The position numbers and the translations under genes are program-made. 64,000 nt of DNA from positions 3,286,001 through 3,350,000 of the forward strand of contig OZ244944.1 in assembly GCA_965222335.1 (NCBI GenBank), given 5' to 3'. This document shows positions 1 to 7,931 of this stretch, one piece after another (position 1 is the first letter of the stretch; each line of letters starts with the position of its first letter). Source of the DNA: G965222335 sp965222335 (lineage in GTDB: Bacteria; Pseudomonadota; Gammaproteobacteria; Pseudomonadales; Halieaceae). The notes below the pieces were generated by a model. That model saw nothing but the letters and a program-made list of their open reading frames with translations. It was not told the origin of the DNA and did no database searches.

Positions 1-221
1 CGGGGGATCTCGTAGATATCCAGGGAAAAGAAATCCCGCCGCAGGGCCTTGTTGGTCACGAACACAACCGCCGGGCTCGCGCGGCTGAAGATCTCGGTCG
101 TGTTGGTTTCTTCCTCGGTGGCGAAGCTCAGGTAATCAGGCGTCGCCTGCGCGGGCTTGCTGGCCGCGCCCAGGCAGGTGAGCAGCAGCAGGCCAATGAG
201 GGCGCGCAGTGTTACCGCCAT
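1..221 (-). CDS. S1C (HtrA/Deg-like) serine protease, N-terminal part only
   Basis: The gene starts at the ATG at 221 and runs off the left edge, so only about 73 residues are visible. They show a short signal peptide (hydrophobic core LIGLLLLTCLG, probable cut after a PAQA-like site) followed by TEIFSRASPAVVFVTN and RDFFSLDIYEIP. This is how the protease domain of trypsin-like S1C enzymes begins, just before the GTGSGF segment. Family members are exported and degrade or sense damaged proteins. The catalytic triad and any PDZ domain lie outside the window, so activity cannot be judged. The DUF1499 gene ends only 8 bp upstream on the same strand, suggesting co-transcription. Confidence 0.75.
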   Translation of the reverse strand, partial: MAVTLRALIGLLLLTCLGAASKPAQATPDYLSFATEEETNTTEIFSRASPAVVFVTNKALRRDFFSLDIYEIP

Positions 222-229
222 GGTGAGAC

Positions 230-958
230 TTAGCCCGCCTGCCTGAACTGTTGCTGGAAGGCGCGAATGCGCGCGGCGTTGGCGCCGAGGTCACCGACCC
301 CGACCCGCGAAACCGAGCGCAGGTCGATCCGGGTGCCGCCATCCCCGGTGGGACGCAGGCGAATGGCGATGTCGTCCTTGAAGCCCATGATCCGGGTGGT
401 GTCCACCGCCTCGATGCTGCGCTTCTGGTTGCCCTCGTAGGTGACTTCCCAGCCCAGCGCGCGGGCGGTATCCAGGGCGCGCTCGTAGGCGGCCTCCGGC
501 GCCAGCTCGGTCAGCAGCGGCCCGAGGTCAGGATAGGCACTGCGTTGCTGGGCGCGGGTGTCCTCGCTGTACGTCAGGGAGTTGGCCTCCGACCCGCGCA
601 ACGCCGGGGCGCGGGCGAAGGTCGGCGGCTGTTCCAGGTCGGTGCTGATGTTGTGAATCGGGGGGTGGTCGCCACGGCCGCCCAGGGTGACGGCCAGCAG
701 CACCGCGCCGGGCAGGGCCAGCAGGGCGGCGTTGAGCAGGGGGCCGCGCCGCGGGCGCAGTTTGGGCAGCAGGGCCAGGATCACCACCAGCGCCAGCAGC
801 ACGGCGCTGAGCAGGCAGGCCAGGGCGTAAATGATCAGCCCGGGCTGCCAGGCGCCGGCGCGAACCACAATCACCGACAGGGGCAGGGCCAGCAGCAGGA
901 CAAGGCCTGTCCAGCGCAGGGCGGCGATCCAGCGGGGTTGGGCGGGGGTCTCGGACAT
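230..958 (-). CDS. DUF1499 domain membrane protein
   Basis: This 242-residue protein has three hydrophobic segments (about residues 14-33, 40-64 and 74-92) followed by a soluble DUF1499 domain from about residue 100 (IHNISTDLEQPPTF) to the C terminus. The domain holds the typical alternation of a conserved Trp (LGWEVTY) and a late basic/acidic block (FKDDIAIRLRP). DUF1499 proteins are widespread and of unknown function. The gene is divergent from the SDR gene at 1130, with about 170 bp between, and is followed after 8 bp by the protease gene. Confidence 0.85.
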   Translation of the reverse strand: MSETPAQPRWIAALRWTGLVLLLALPLSVIVVRAGAWQPGLIIYALACLLSAVLLALVVILALLPKLRPRRGPLLNAALLALPGAVLLAVTLGGRGDHPPIHNISTDLEQPPTFARAPALRGSEANSLTYSEDTRAQQRSAYPDLGPLLTELAPEAAYERALDTARALGWEVTYEGNQKRSIEAVDTTRIMGFKDDIAIRLRPTGDGGTRIDLRSVSRVGVGDLGANAARIRAFQQQFRQAG

Positions 959-1129
959 CGGGCGCTCCAGCAGTCAATTTGGCTCGAGAGAATACTATCT
1001 CTGCATAGACAGTGCGACCGCGACGGTGGTTCAACAGAGCAGCCAGCACTGGCAATTACCCCGCGCGCGATTGAGCCATCGCGGTGCATTTGCTTTACTC
1101 CGGCGCTGCATTTAAAGGAGCAACAGGAT

Positions 1130-1903
1130 ATGGGCAGAGTGGCGGGTAAGGTGGCGATCGTCACAGGCGCGGCCAGCGGGATGGGCAGGGCGGACGCCGT
1201 ACTGCTCGCAGCGGAGGGCGCGCGCGTGGTGCTCGCCGATCTCAACGAGGCCGCCGGCGAGGCTGCGGTCGCGGAGATTGGCGAGGCGGCGCGCTTCATG
1301 CGCCTTGACGTCACCGACGAGGCCAACTGGCAGCAGGTGGTGGCGCAGACCGTGGCCGAATTCGGTCGCCTGGATATCCTGGTCAATAACGCGGGCATGA
1401 TGAGCCTGGGCAGCGTGGTGGACACGGAACTGGCAAGCTGGCGCCAGCTGATGGCGGTGAATGCCGAGGGCGTGTTCCTGGGCTGCAAACACGCGCTGCC
1501 GGCCATGGTCGAGTCTGGGGGTGGCTCCATCGTCAATATGTCTTCCGTGGCGGCGATGCAGGGCATGTCCTTCGTCGCCGCCTACAGCGCGAGCAAAGGC
1601 GCGGTGCGTTCCCTGACCAAGAGCGTGGCGCTTTACTGCAGGGAGCAGCGCAACGGCGTGCGCTGTAACTCCATTCACCCGGACGGGGTGAGGACGCCGA
1701 TGGTGGTCAAGGTGGCCACGGGGCAGGACAGCGCCACCCGCGAGGAAATCGAGGCGATGGACCAGGCCGGGGCCATGTGCGAGCCCGAGGACGTGGCACA
1801 GATGGTATTGTACCTGGCCTCTGACGAGTCGCGTTTCGTCAACGGCGCGGAAATGCTGATCGATAACGCCGCCACCATCACACCGCCGGTCACCCTGAGC
1901 TGA
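1130..1903 (+). CDS. short-chain dehydrogenase/reductase (SDR)
   Basis: This is a classical SDR of 257 residues, predicted to oxidise or reduce an alcohol/ketone with NAD(P)H. The nucleotide-binding motif TGAASGMG is at residues 12-19, NNAG at 86-89, the catalytic Ser near 139 and YxxxK (YSASK) at 152-156. The frame stays open far upstream, but the ATG at 1130 is preceded by a good ribosome binding site (AAAGGAG, 9 nt away) and matches the family start, so the longer version is rejected. The EthD-domain gene follows after 12 bp, so the two probably act on the same substrate. The substrate cannot be told from sequence. Confidence 0.9.
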   Translation: MGRVAGKVAIVTGAASGMGRADAVLLAAEGARVVLADLNEAAGEAAVAEIGEAARFMRLDVTDEANWQQVVAQTVAEFGRLDILVNNAGMMSLGSVVDTELASWRQLMAVNAEGVFLGCKHALPAMVESGGGSIVNMSSVAAMQGMSFVAAYSASKGAVRSLTKSVALYCREQRNGVRCNSIHPDGVRTPMVVKVATGQDSATREEIEAMDQAGAMCEPEDVAQMVLYLASDESRFVNGAEMLIDNAATITPPVTLS

Positions 1904-1915
1904 GAGGCAAGTAAC

Positions 1916-2632
1916 ATGGAGAAGCTGATCTACCCAATGTGGACCGACGACGAGGGAAGTGCCCTGCGGGAGCGCTTGCTGGAGACGCTGGTACAGCCCC
2001 TGCTGGGCCTGCCCGGGGTGCGCGGAGTGCGCCTGTGCGTGGCGGACGACGCGGTTGCGCCGGCAGCGGAGAAACGGCTGGCGCGGCAGGCGCCACTGCC
2101 CGGGGCGGTGTTGTCCCTGTGGCTGGATGACGCGGGTGCCCGCCAGGCCCATGAGGCCCTGGTCGATGATGCCTGCCAGCGCTGGGCCTGCCTGCTGGTG
2201 ACCGAGGCGGAGCCCATCGTCAATCGCAGCCAGGCGCCCGACACCGCGGGCCGCCTGCCCGGATTCTGCCAGGTTGTCTTCCTGCAGACGCCACCCCGTC
2301 TGTCGCGGGAGGAGTGGCTCGATATCTGGCAGGGGAGTCACACCCGGGTGGCCATCGATACCCAGTCCACCTTTGCCTACCGGCAGAATGTAGTGGTGCG
2401 TACGCTGGCGGCGCCGGAGCAGCGGATCGATGCGGTGGTGGAGGAGAACTTCCCCGAGGCCGCAATGACCTCGGATCTCGCCTTCTACGACGCCGCGGAC
2501 GACGCCGAGTTGCAGGCGCGCTTCAAGGCGATGATGGAGAGCTGCGCCCGCTTTATTGATTTTGAGCGCATGGACGTGATCCCCATGAGCGAGTACGTGT
2601 TCGGCGAACTGCTCAGCCGCCCAGCGCCCTGA
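1916..2632 (+). CDS. EthD domain-containing protein
   Basis: This 238-residue protein is translated just after the SDR. The C-terminal half (about residues 115-225) resembles EthD, a ferredoxin-like dimeric alpha/beta fold: it has the SREEWLDIWQGSHTRVA segment followed by an AYRQN strand and a conserved EFxMDVIPMSEYVFGE-like end. EthD proteins occur beside oxygenases and dehydrogenases in catabolic clusters, but their role is usually unknown. The N-terminal half may be a diverged copy of the same fold. The stop overlaps the 3' end of the convergent htpX gene by 20 bp. Confidence 0.75.
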   Translation: MEKLIYPMWTDDEGSALRERLLETLVQPLLGLPGVRGVRLCVADDAVAPAAEKRLARQAPLPGAVLSLWLDDAGARQAHEALVDDACQRWACLLVTEAEPIVNRSQAPDTAGRLPGFCQVVFLQTPPRLSREEWLDIWQGSHTRVAIDTQSTFAYRQNVVVRTLAAPEQRIDAVVEENFPEAAMTSDLAFYDAADDAELQARFKAMMESCARFIDFERMDVIPMSEYVFGELLSRPAP

Positions 2633-3491
2633 TCCGGTCCGCCAGGGGCGGGTGCGAGCTGAACAGGGCGCGCACGCCCTGCTTCATCTGCTCGCTGATG
2701 CCAAAGGCGGTCAGTTCACCCGGCAGGTCCTGGGGCAGTCCCTGCTCTTCCCGCAGCCGCTGCAGTGCCGCGATCATCGCGCCGTTGCCGGCCAGGCGGC
2801 CGCCGGCGGCATCCGCACGGTACTCGCGCCAGCGCGAGAACCAGAATACGATCATGCTGGCGAGCAGGCCCAGTACCAGCTCGGCAACAATGGTGACCGC
2901 GTAATAGCCCAACCCATAGCCGCGTTCGGTCTTGAATATGACCCGGTCTACGGTGTGCCCGATAATCCGCGCCAGGAACATGACGAAGGTGTTGACCACG
3001 CCCTGGATCAGGGTCAGCGTGACCATGTCGCCATTGGCCACGTGGCCGATCTCGTGGGCGAGCACCGCACGTACCTCTTCCGGTCGGAAGCGCTGTAACA
3101 GGCCGGCGCTCACCGCCACCAGCGCGGCATTGCGGTTCCAGCCGGTGGCGAAGGCATTGGCGGCCTGGGAGGGAAAGATGCCCACTTCGGGCATGCCCAC
3201 GCCGGCTTCCTGCGCCAGCTCCGCCACCGTATCCAGCAGCCACTGTTCCTCGCGGTTGCGCGGTTGTTCGATGATCTGGGTGCCCGTGCCCCGCTTGGCC
3301 ATCCACTTGGACAGGAACAGGGAGATCAGGGAGCCGCCGAAACCAAACAGGGCGCAGAATACCAGCAGGGGACCGAGGTTCAGGTCCACGCCGTTGGCGG
3401 CCAGGATACCTTCCAGGCCCAGCGCGTTGAACACGATGCTGACTAGCACCAGCACCGCTATATTGGTGCCCAGGAACAACAGGATTCTCAT
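2613..3491 (-). CDS. htpX: HtpX membrane zinc metalloprotease
   Basis: HtpX is an M48 inner-membrane metalloprotease that takes part in membrane-protein quality control alongside FtsH. The zinc-binding HEIGH motif is at residues 146-150, with a downstream glutamate in the REYRADAAGG segment. Two N-terminal helices and two more around residues 155-215 place the active site at the cytoplasmic face. Length is 292 residues, against 293 in E. coli. An ATG six codons further upstream is possible, but an AGGA sequence lies within those codons and is well placed for the start at 3491. The N terminus MRILLFLGTN also matches the family. Confidence 0.96.
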   Translation of the reverse strand: MRILLFLGTNIAVLVLVSIVFNALGLEGILAANGVDLNLGPLLVFCALFGFGGSLISLFLSKWMAKRGTGTQIIEQPRNREEQWLLDTVAELAQEAGVGMPEVGIFPSQAANAFATGWNRNAALVAVSAGLLQRFRPEEVRAVLAHEIGHVANGDMVTLTLIQGVVNTFVMFLARIIGHTVDRVIFKTERGYGLGYYAVTIVAELVLGLLASMIVFWFSRWREYRADAAGGRLAGNGAMIAALQRLREEQGLPQDLPGELTAFGISEQMKQGVRALFSSHPPLADRIRALGG

Positions 3492-3531
3492 GCTATGCGA
3501 TCCTCGCAAGTGCCCGTGGCGGGCGGACTAT

Positions 3532-3550
3532 CGCCGATATGGTATCGGCG
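3532..3550. other. perfect hairpin between htpX and the 96-aa gene
   Basis: An 8-bp perfect stem (CGCCGATA / TATCGGCG) with a 3-nt loop lies in the gap between the htpX start and the end of the preceding minus-strand gene. A T-run follows four bases later on the plus strand, but no plus-strand gene ends here. On the minus strand it falls in the htpX 5' leader without a T-run. It could be a leader structure or weak processing site. Confidence 0.4.
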
Positions 3551-3559
3551 GCGGTTTTT

Positions 3560-3850
3560 TCAAGTGGTTGCGGGCGCTGCTTCCGCCTCGTCGCGGGACA
3601 CTGCAGCGGCCTCCTCCGGCAGGGGGATATCGCTGACTTCCAGCACCGGCTCGCCGCGCTCGCTGAGCTCGGCGGCGATCACTTCGCCCCGCAGTTCGAT
3701 ATCGCGAGCGCTGAGCTCCACCAGGGTGTTGACGCCTTCGTCCCGGTGCTTGACCCGCAGCACGGTACGCGGGTCGGCACCGCTGACCCAGGCCTTGCTT
3801 TTGCCCCAGTAGTGTCCCAGTTGGTTGCGAATGACATATACCTCGGTCAT
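3560..3850 (-). CDS. conserved hypothetical protein (96 aa)
   Basis: This small soluble protein opens MTEVYVIRNQLGHYWGKSKAWV and closes with an acidic, alanine-rich tail (EEAAAVSRDEAEAAPATT). I do not recognise a named domain. The ATG at 3850 has an AGGAGC/AAGGCG purine stretch upstream. It lies 38 bp downstream of the DnaJ-domain gene and upstream of htpX, all on one strand, so it may be the last gene of that operon. No signal peptide or membrane segment is visible. Confidence 0.6.
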   Translation of the reverse strand: MTEVYVIRNQLGHYWGKSKAWVSGADPRTVLRVKHRDEGVNTLVELSARDIELRGEVIAAELSERGEPVLEVSDIPLPEEAAAVSRDEAEAAPATT

Positions 3851-3888
3851 GTTGCCCGCCTTGCTCCTGTGGTCGTTGAGTGGAAAGT

Positions 3889-4617
3889 CTAACTTAGCAA
3901 AAAGTCCTTGGCCGCATTGATTTTGGCGGCCAGGTAGTCGCTGCCGCCGCGGTCCGGGTGCAGCTTCTGCATCAGGTTGCGATGGGCGCCGACGATGTCG
4001 TCCTCCGTGGCGTCTTCCTGCAGGCCCAGGATGGACAGAGCCTCGCGCCGGCTCATTTCGCCCTCATTCGCCGCGCCTTGCCGGTCGCCGTTGCCGCCAC
4101 CACCGGCGTCGTGCTCGCCGCCGGGAAAGCGCTGCTCCATGTAGCCCTGCAGCAACTGGGCAGAATCGGCGTCCTGCGCCCGGCAGTAGCTCATGAGTTC
4201 GTCCAGCTGGGTGCGGTCCATTTCCTCCAGGTACCAGCCCGCGTAGTCCCCCTTGAGTACTTCTCCGCTGAGGCGTCCGTTGGCGTGATCCAGGTGCATT
4301 CGCAGGCAGGCCGATTCCACCGTCGATTGCTGGCCGCCACTCTGGGATTTTCCCTGCGCACGCAGGGACGCCAGCATCGGGAACAGGCGGATCAGGGTGG
4401 GCAGGAGCTGGCGGCCGGCAACCAGCAGGCCGGTAAGCGCCGCGCCTATCCAGTGCATGCGTCCGGTCAGGGTCAGGCCGACGACCACGACCACGGCCAC
4501 GATCAGGCCCAGCTTGATGTACTCGGCGCGCCGCCGGTGTGGCGGCACGTTGCGGGCGCGCTGAAACAGGATGTATAGCACGGCGATAACCGCGAGTAGC
4601 AGGATGAGTCGGGGCAC
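3889..4617 (-). CDS. membrane-anchored DnaJ-domain protein
   Basis: This 242-residue protein has two N-terminal hydrophobic segments (about residues 2-18 and 32-60) and a C-terminal J-domain of about 60 residues containing HPD (LMQKLHPDRGG). J-domains stimulate the ATPase of DnaK/Hsp70, so this is probably a membrane-tethered co-chaperone. A glycine/asparagine-rich linker (GGGGNGD) precedes the J-domain. The start chosen is the GTG at 4617, with TGAGGA just upstream; a longer reading would overlap the upstream VWA gene. The VWA gene ends 7 bp before, so the two are translationally close. Confidence 0.85.
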   Translation of the reverse strand: MPRLILLLAVIAVLYILFQRARNVPPHRRRAEYIKLGLIVAVVVVVGLTLTGRMHWIGAALTGLLVAGRQLLPTLIRLFPMLASLRAQGKSQSGGQQSTVESACLRMHLDHANGRLSGEVLKGDYAGWYLEEMDRTQLDELMSYCRAQDADSAQLLQGYMEQRFPGGEHDAGGGGNGDRQGAANEGEMSRREALSILGLQEDATEDDIVGAHRNLMQKLHPDRGGSDYLAAKINAAKDFLLS

Positions 4618-4624
4618 TGGTTCC

Positions 4625-5311
4625 TCAGGGCTTGATTTGTTGAAGCAGGAGTTTAGCACCCTCGCCGGGGGTATTCTCCAGTGCCGTGCGGCCGCCGGAT
4701 GCATAGCGCGCTACCGCGCCCAGCAGGTCGGCGAGGGTGGCGGCGCTGCGGTGATCAAAGCGTGCCCAGGCGCCGCCGGAAAGCTGAGCCAGCTGGCGGA
4801 GGGTGGTCTCGACCCGGCGGTCGTGACCCTCCTGGAACAGGAACAGGGGCAGCTGGCGTATTCCGCATTCGCCCGCCAGCTGGCACAGGCGGTCGGGATT
4901 TTCTTCCACGGCATCGCCGATAAATACCAGCGCGCGCAATGGCTGCTCCCGGTGTTCCTTGAGACCGTGGCGCAGCAGGCGCGCGATCTGGGTGAGGCCG
5001 CCCTCGCAGTGCACCCGGGCCATCAGTCGGGAGAGGGCGTCGCCGTCGCTCAGCCAGGCGCTGGCAGAGAACTCGTTGAAACCGCGGTAGTAGCAAAGCT
5101 GTACCTGTAGCGTGGTGGCATCACGGGTGGCCTGGAACATGCGTTGTTGCTGGTGGCTGGCGGCGTCCCAGGTGGGCTGGCGACTGGCGGTTGCGTCGAT
5201 CGCGAAGATCAGCCGCGGCTGGCGCTGGACCACGCTGCTGATGGCTTTGCTGGTGCCCAGGAAGCGGGCGATATCTTGGGAGCTTGCGCGGCGCGAGGGG
5301 GTTCGAGCCAT
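4625..5311 (-). CDS. VWA-domain-like protein
   Basis: The 228-residue protein has a von Willebrand factor A-like fold. The first strand is RLIFAIDATASRQPTWD, an incomplete MIDAS-like DxTxS motif, followed by a middle strand LRALVFIGDAVEE. The rest alternates helices and strands to a C-terminal RTALENTPGEGAKLLLQQI. VWA domains mediate metal-dependent protein binding. No membrane segment or signal is visible. It sits between the 59-aa gene (6 bp upstream) and the DnaJ-domain gene (7 bp downstream), so the three form a tight operon, perhaps in protein quality control. That role is inference. Confidence 0.75.
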   Translation of the reverse strand: MARTPSRRASSQDIARFLGTSKAISSVVQRQPRLIFAIDATASRQPTWDAASHQQQRMFQATRDATTLQVQLCYYRGFNEFSASAWLSDGDALSRLMARVHCEGGLTQIARLLRHGLKEHREQPLRALVFIGDAVEENPDRLCQLAGECGIRQLPLFLFQEGHDRRVETTLRQLAQLSGGAWARFDHRSAATLADLLGAVARYASGGRTALENTPGEGAKLLLQQIKP

Positions 5312-5317
5312 AGGCGG

Positions 5318-5497
5318 CTAGTGCTTGAGTTTGCCGATCTGTTGCAGTTCCTGCAGATAACGGCGACGGGCAGCGAGTTCACTGATCGCCTGTTGCAGCT
5401 CGCGCTCGCTCACGGTCTGCTTGCTGTCGCTGACCAGCTCCCACAGCTTGCGGCTGCAGAGTTCGGCTGGATTAAAGCCTGTATTGGATTGGGTCAT
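5318..5497 (-). CDS. small conserved-type protein (59 aa)
   Basis: This is a short gene that conventional length cut-offs miss: ATG at 5497, TAG at 5318-5320, 59 residues. It starts MTQSNTGFNPAELCSRKLWE and ends with a charged helical stretch (ELAARRRYLQELQQIGKLKH) likely to form an amphipathic or coiled helix. It lies 6 bp upstream of the VWA gene on the same strand and codon use resembles its neighbours. A TATACT -10-like element lies about 75 bp upstream at 5577-5572. Function unknown. Confidence 0.7.
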   Translation of the reverse strand: MTQSNTGFNPAELCSRKLWELVSDSKQTVSERELQQAISELAARRRYLQELQQIGKLKH

Positions 5498-5571
5498 GGT
5501 CTTGTCTCGTGTCTGTTTTGTCGTCGGGCGTGCTACCGGCGATGCCTGCCGGGGCGCTGCTAAATAGCTGT

Positions 5572-5577
5572 AGTATA
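5572..5577 (-). promoter_or_regulatory. candidate -10 box for the 59-aa/VWA/DnaJ operon
   Basis: Read on the minus strand this is TATACT, five of six matches to the sigma-70 -10 consensus, 75 bp before the ATG at 5497. No good -35 hexamer sits at 17 nt spacing, so the assignment is weak. Confidence 0.35.
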
Positions 5578-5639
5578 GCGAAAGAGCTTACTGCCCGAGT
5601 GTGACAGTGCGGTTAAGCGCAATGCCTGATAGCACCAGC

Positions 5640-7637
5640 TTACCCCGTACTCGCGCTAAAAGGAAACGGCGCAGCCCCGCTGATTTGTGGGCCCTGCAGC
5701 GTGGGTGATTCGCCGGCGCGCCACAGGGGCAGGGTAAAATGCGCGCGATAGCTCGCCTGTGGCGCCGCGGTGAAGGGCTGGCGCGGCCCGGCAATCGCCA
5801 CCAGTTCCACCGCCAGGCTTTTGTCTCCGAAGGTTGCGAGGCCGTAGCCGTTGGCGGTGCTGTCGACGAATGCCAGCCCCGGGTTGGCGCTGTTGGGCCC
5901 GAGCCAGCGGGCGAGTCCCAGGCTGCCGGTGTGGTGGTAGGCATAGGCGGCGAGGACCCCGCCGGTCAGGGTCAGGTTCCAGTTGGGTTGGGTGATGTTG
6001 TCGTGAACGGATTCCACCAGGTCCCGAAAAGCGGAGTGACTGCGATTGGCTGCCGCCAGCACGCTGTCGAACAGGGGCGTCGAGCTGATGCCGGCGCAAT
6101 TGAAGTCGGCCATGACCGGGGGCGTGTCGGGATCGCCGGGGTCCTGGTGAATCAGCCCGGCGCCGTGCATATGATGGTCTCCGGACAGTGACACCACCCC
6201 CGCGATACCGCGCTCGCGCAGGCTGTCCAGGATCAGGCGGCACTCGTGGGGGTAGCCCAGCCAGGCGTCGATGTTAAACACGCTATCCTCATAGCCCGCG
6301 AAGGGAATGCTGGACATGTCCACGTACAATGGCAGCAGCGGCAGGGGGTTGCCCCAGAGTTTCCAGGTCGCGGTGGAGCTGCCCAGCGTTTCCAGCAACC
6401 AGTCCCGCTGGGCCTCGCCCAGGCAGGTGCCGGGCGCCCGCGCCCGCGCCGGGTTGGGGGTGTCGCCATCGCCGTAGGGCAGGGTCGCCGGTGGCGTGCC
6501 CTCGTTATAGGCGCGGCCGCCGTCGGCGATGGCCACCAGTTCACGCGTATTCATCGGCAGACCCAGTTCCCCGGCGAGCCCTTCCTCGACGCTGGGGGGG
6601 CTGCGGTAGCTGCGGCTATCGGTCAGCAACAGGTCCAGACGGCTACCCCACTGCAGGCGGCGGTAAATACGCAGGCTGTCCCTGGCACTGGCGTTGTCCC
6701 GGGCCGGCTCGCCGTCCAGGTCGACCGGCTGCAGGCCGTGGCTGGGCCCCGGCCTGAGCTCGTCCAGCGCCGCCGGCATAAACTCGAACCAGGCACGGTT
6801 GGCATCGCGCTTGCGCGCTGCCTCGAGCAGCGGTGTGTCGCCGTAATGGCTGTAGCTCTGGAAATTGTCGTCGCTGAACTCGTGATCGTCCCAGGTGCAG
6901 ACGAAGGGCCAGCGGGCGCGGGCCGCCTGCAGCCAGGGCTCACTGAGGTAGCAGTGATAGAGGTAGCGGTAATCCGCGAGGGTGCGGGCGTAGCGGTGGT
7001 CGCTGCGCTGGACGCCATCCGGGAAGGGGGGCAGCCGCCGGGAGGGCGCGCTGCCATCCTCGCGCGTGTCCCAGCTACGCTCGTAGATGAAGTCCCCCAG
7101 GTGCAGGACAAGGTCAATCTGTGCGGCGGGGGCGGCGGCCTCGTCGTCGGCGATCATCCGCGCCCAGGCGCCGTAGTAAGCCTGCTCCAGGTTCTGGCAG
7201 GAGGTGAAGGCCACGCGCACGTCCCGGGCCCGGCCGGGCAGGGGCGCGGTCAGGGTTCGTCCCAGGCGCGAGGCGCGGCCATTGCCGTCGACAAAGCGGT
7301 AGAAATAGCGCGTATCCGGTTCCAGCCGGTCGACCCAGGCGCGCAGGGTGAAATCGCTGTCGCGGTCGGCTTGCAGCAGGCTGCGCACCAAAGGCGCGGT
7401 GAAGTCCGGTGACCGGTCCACTTCCAGCAACACCTGCACCTGCGCGACGCCGGTTGGCGGCACCGCCCGCGTCCACAACATTACAGCACCGGGCGTCGGG
7501 TCTGCAGAAGCCACCCCCTGGGGAAAGCCAAGGCCGGGGGTGGCACCTGCGTTGCGCGAGGCCAGTGCGGTACCTGCGTGGCAGGCAAAGGTGCTGGCAG
7601 AGAGCAGGGCGAGCATCTCGCGTCGGGTCAGGGGCAT
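5640..7637 (-). CDS. PhoD-like alkaline phosphatase D family protein, Tat-exported
   Basis: This 665-residue protein begins with a twin-arginine type signal (LTRREMLALLSAS, cut near ALA). A PhoD N-terminal domain follows (FPQGVASADPTPGAVMLWTR) and then the metallophosphoesterase core: FTSCQN, LHLGDFIYE, TWDDHEFSDDNF and SGDHHMHG provide the metal ligands. PhoD enzymes hydrolyse phosphomono- and diesters in the periplasm or outside, often under phosphate limitation. I see no obvious Pho box. The gene is divergent from the TonB receptor at 7932. The Tat signal implies export of a folded, metal-loaded enzyme. Confidence 0.9.
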   Translation of the reverse strand: MPLTRREMLALLSASTFACHAGTALASRNAGATPGLGFPQGVASADPTPGAVMLWTRAVPPTGVAQVQVLLEVDRSPDFTAPLVRSLLQADRDSDFTLRAWVDRLEPDTRYFYRFVDGNGRASRLGRTLTAPLPGRARDVRVAFTSCQNLEQAYYGAWARMIADDEAAAPAAQIDLVLHLGDFIYERSWDTREDGSAPSRRLPPFPDGVQRSDHRYARTLADYRYLYHCYLSEPWLQAARARWPFVCTWDDHEFSDDNFQSYSHYGDTPLLEAARKRDANRAWFEFMPAALDELRPGPSHGLQPVDLDGEPARDNASARDSLRIYRRLQWGSRLDLLLTDSRSYRSPPSVEEGLAGELGLPMNTRELVAIADGGRAYNEGTPPATLPYGDGDTPNPARARAPGTCLGEAQRDWLLETLGSSTATWKLWGNPLPLLPLYVDMSSIPFAGYEDSVFNIDAWLGYPHECRLILDSLRERGIAGVVSLSGDHHMHGAGLIHQDPGDPDTPPVMADFNCAGISSTPLFDSVLAAANRSHSAFRDLVESVHDNITQPNWNLTLTGGVLAAYAYHHTGSLGLARWLGPNSANPGLAFVDSTANGYGLATFGDKSLAVELVAIAGPRQPFTAAPQASYRAHFTLPLWRAGESPTLQGPQISGAAPFPFSASTG

Positions 7638-7931
7638 GGCGGAAACCGGTCAGTTGGAATCTGTCACTCTAGCTCACAGACCGGGGTGGGGAAACCGGGG
7701 CAGGGCGGCGCTGCTCCAACGGCCGGTCAAAGGCTGGTTACGATAGTTGAACCACGCTGCCCCAACGGCCAACAGCCGGACCGGGTGACGGCGGTGACCG
7801 TAAATAGTTCCTTGTTGCGGTGTTTAAAAGCCGGTCTAATGCCAGCACGTGTTTGCAGGGCCTCGATTGATCCACGCCGTGTAATAAATCGAGGTGCCGC
7901 GCGATTATAACGATAAATGTGAGGTACCCAG
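7638..7931. promoter_or_regulatory. intergenic region between phoD-like gene and TonB receptor
   Basis: This 294-bp divergent region must hold the promoters for both flanking genes. I see no convincing gene in it. An 8-bp inverted repeat at 7861-7894 and a TATAAC hexamer at about 7906-7911, close to the receptor start, are the only clear signals; no good -35 partner is present. Confidence 0.5.
7861..7894 (+). promoter_or_regulatory. inverted repeat upstream of the TonB receptor
   Basis: CCTCGATT at 7861-7868 is the exact reverse complement of AATCGAGG at 7887-7894, separated by 18 nt. It lies 37 bp before the receptor ATG and could be an operator or an mRNA leader hairpin. Confidence 0.4.

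Noticed and set aside
251..1903. 550-codon reading of the SDR gene
   Set aside because: The first 290 codons are antisense to the DUF1499 gene; the ribosome binding site and SDR fold place the start at 1130.
3555..3560. T-run after the htpX-leader hairpin as a plus-strand terminator
   Set aside because: No plus-strand gene ends here, and the T-run is separated from the stem by four bases.
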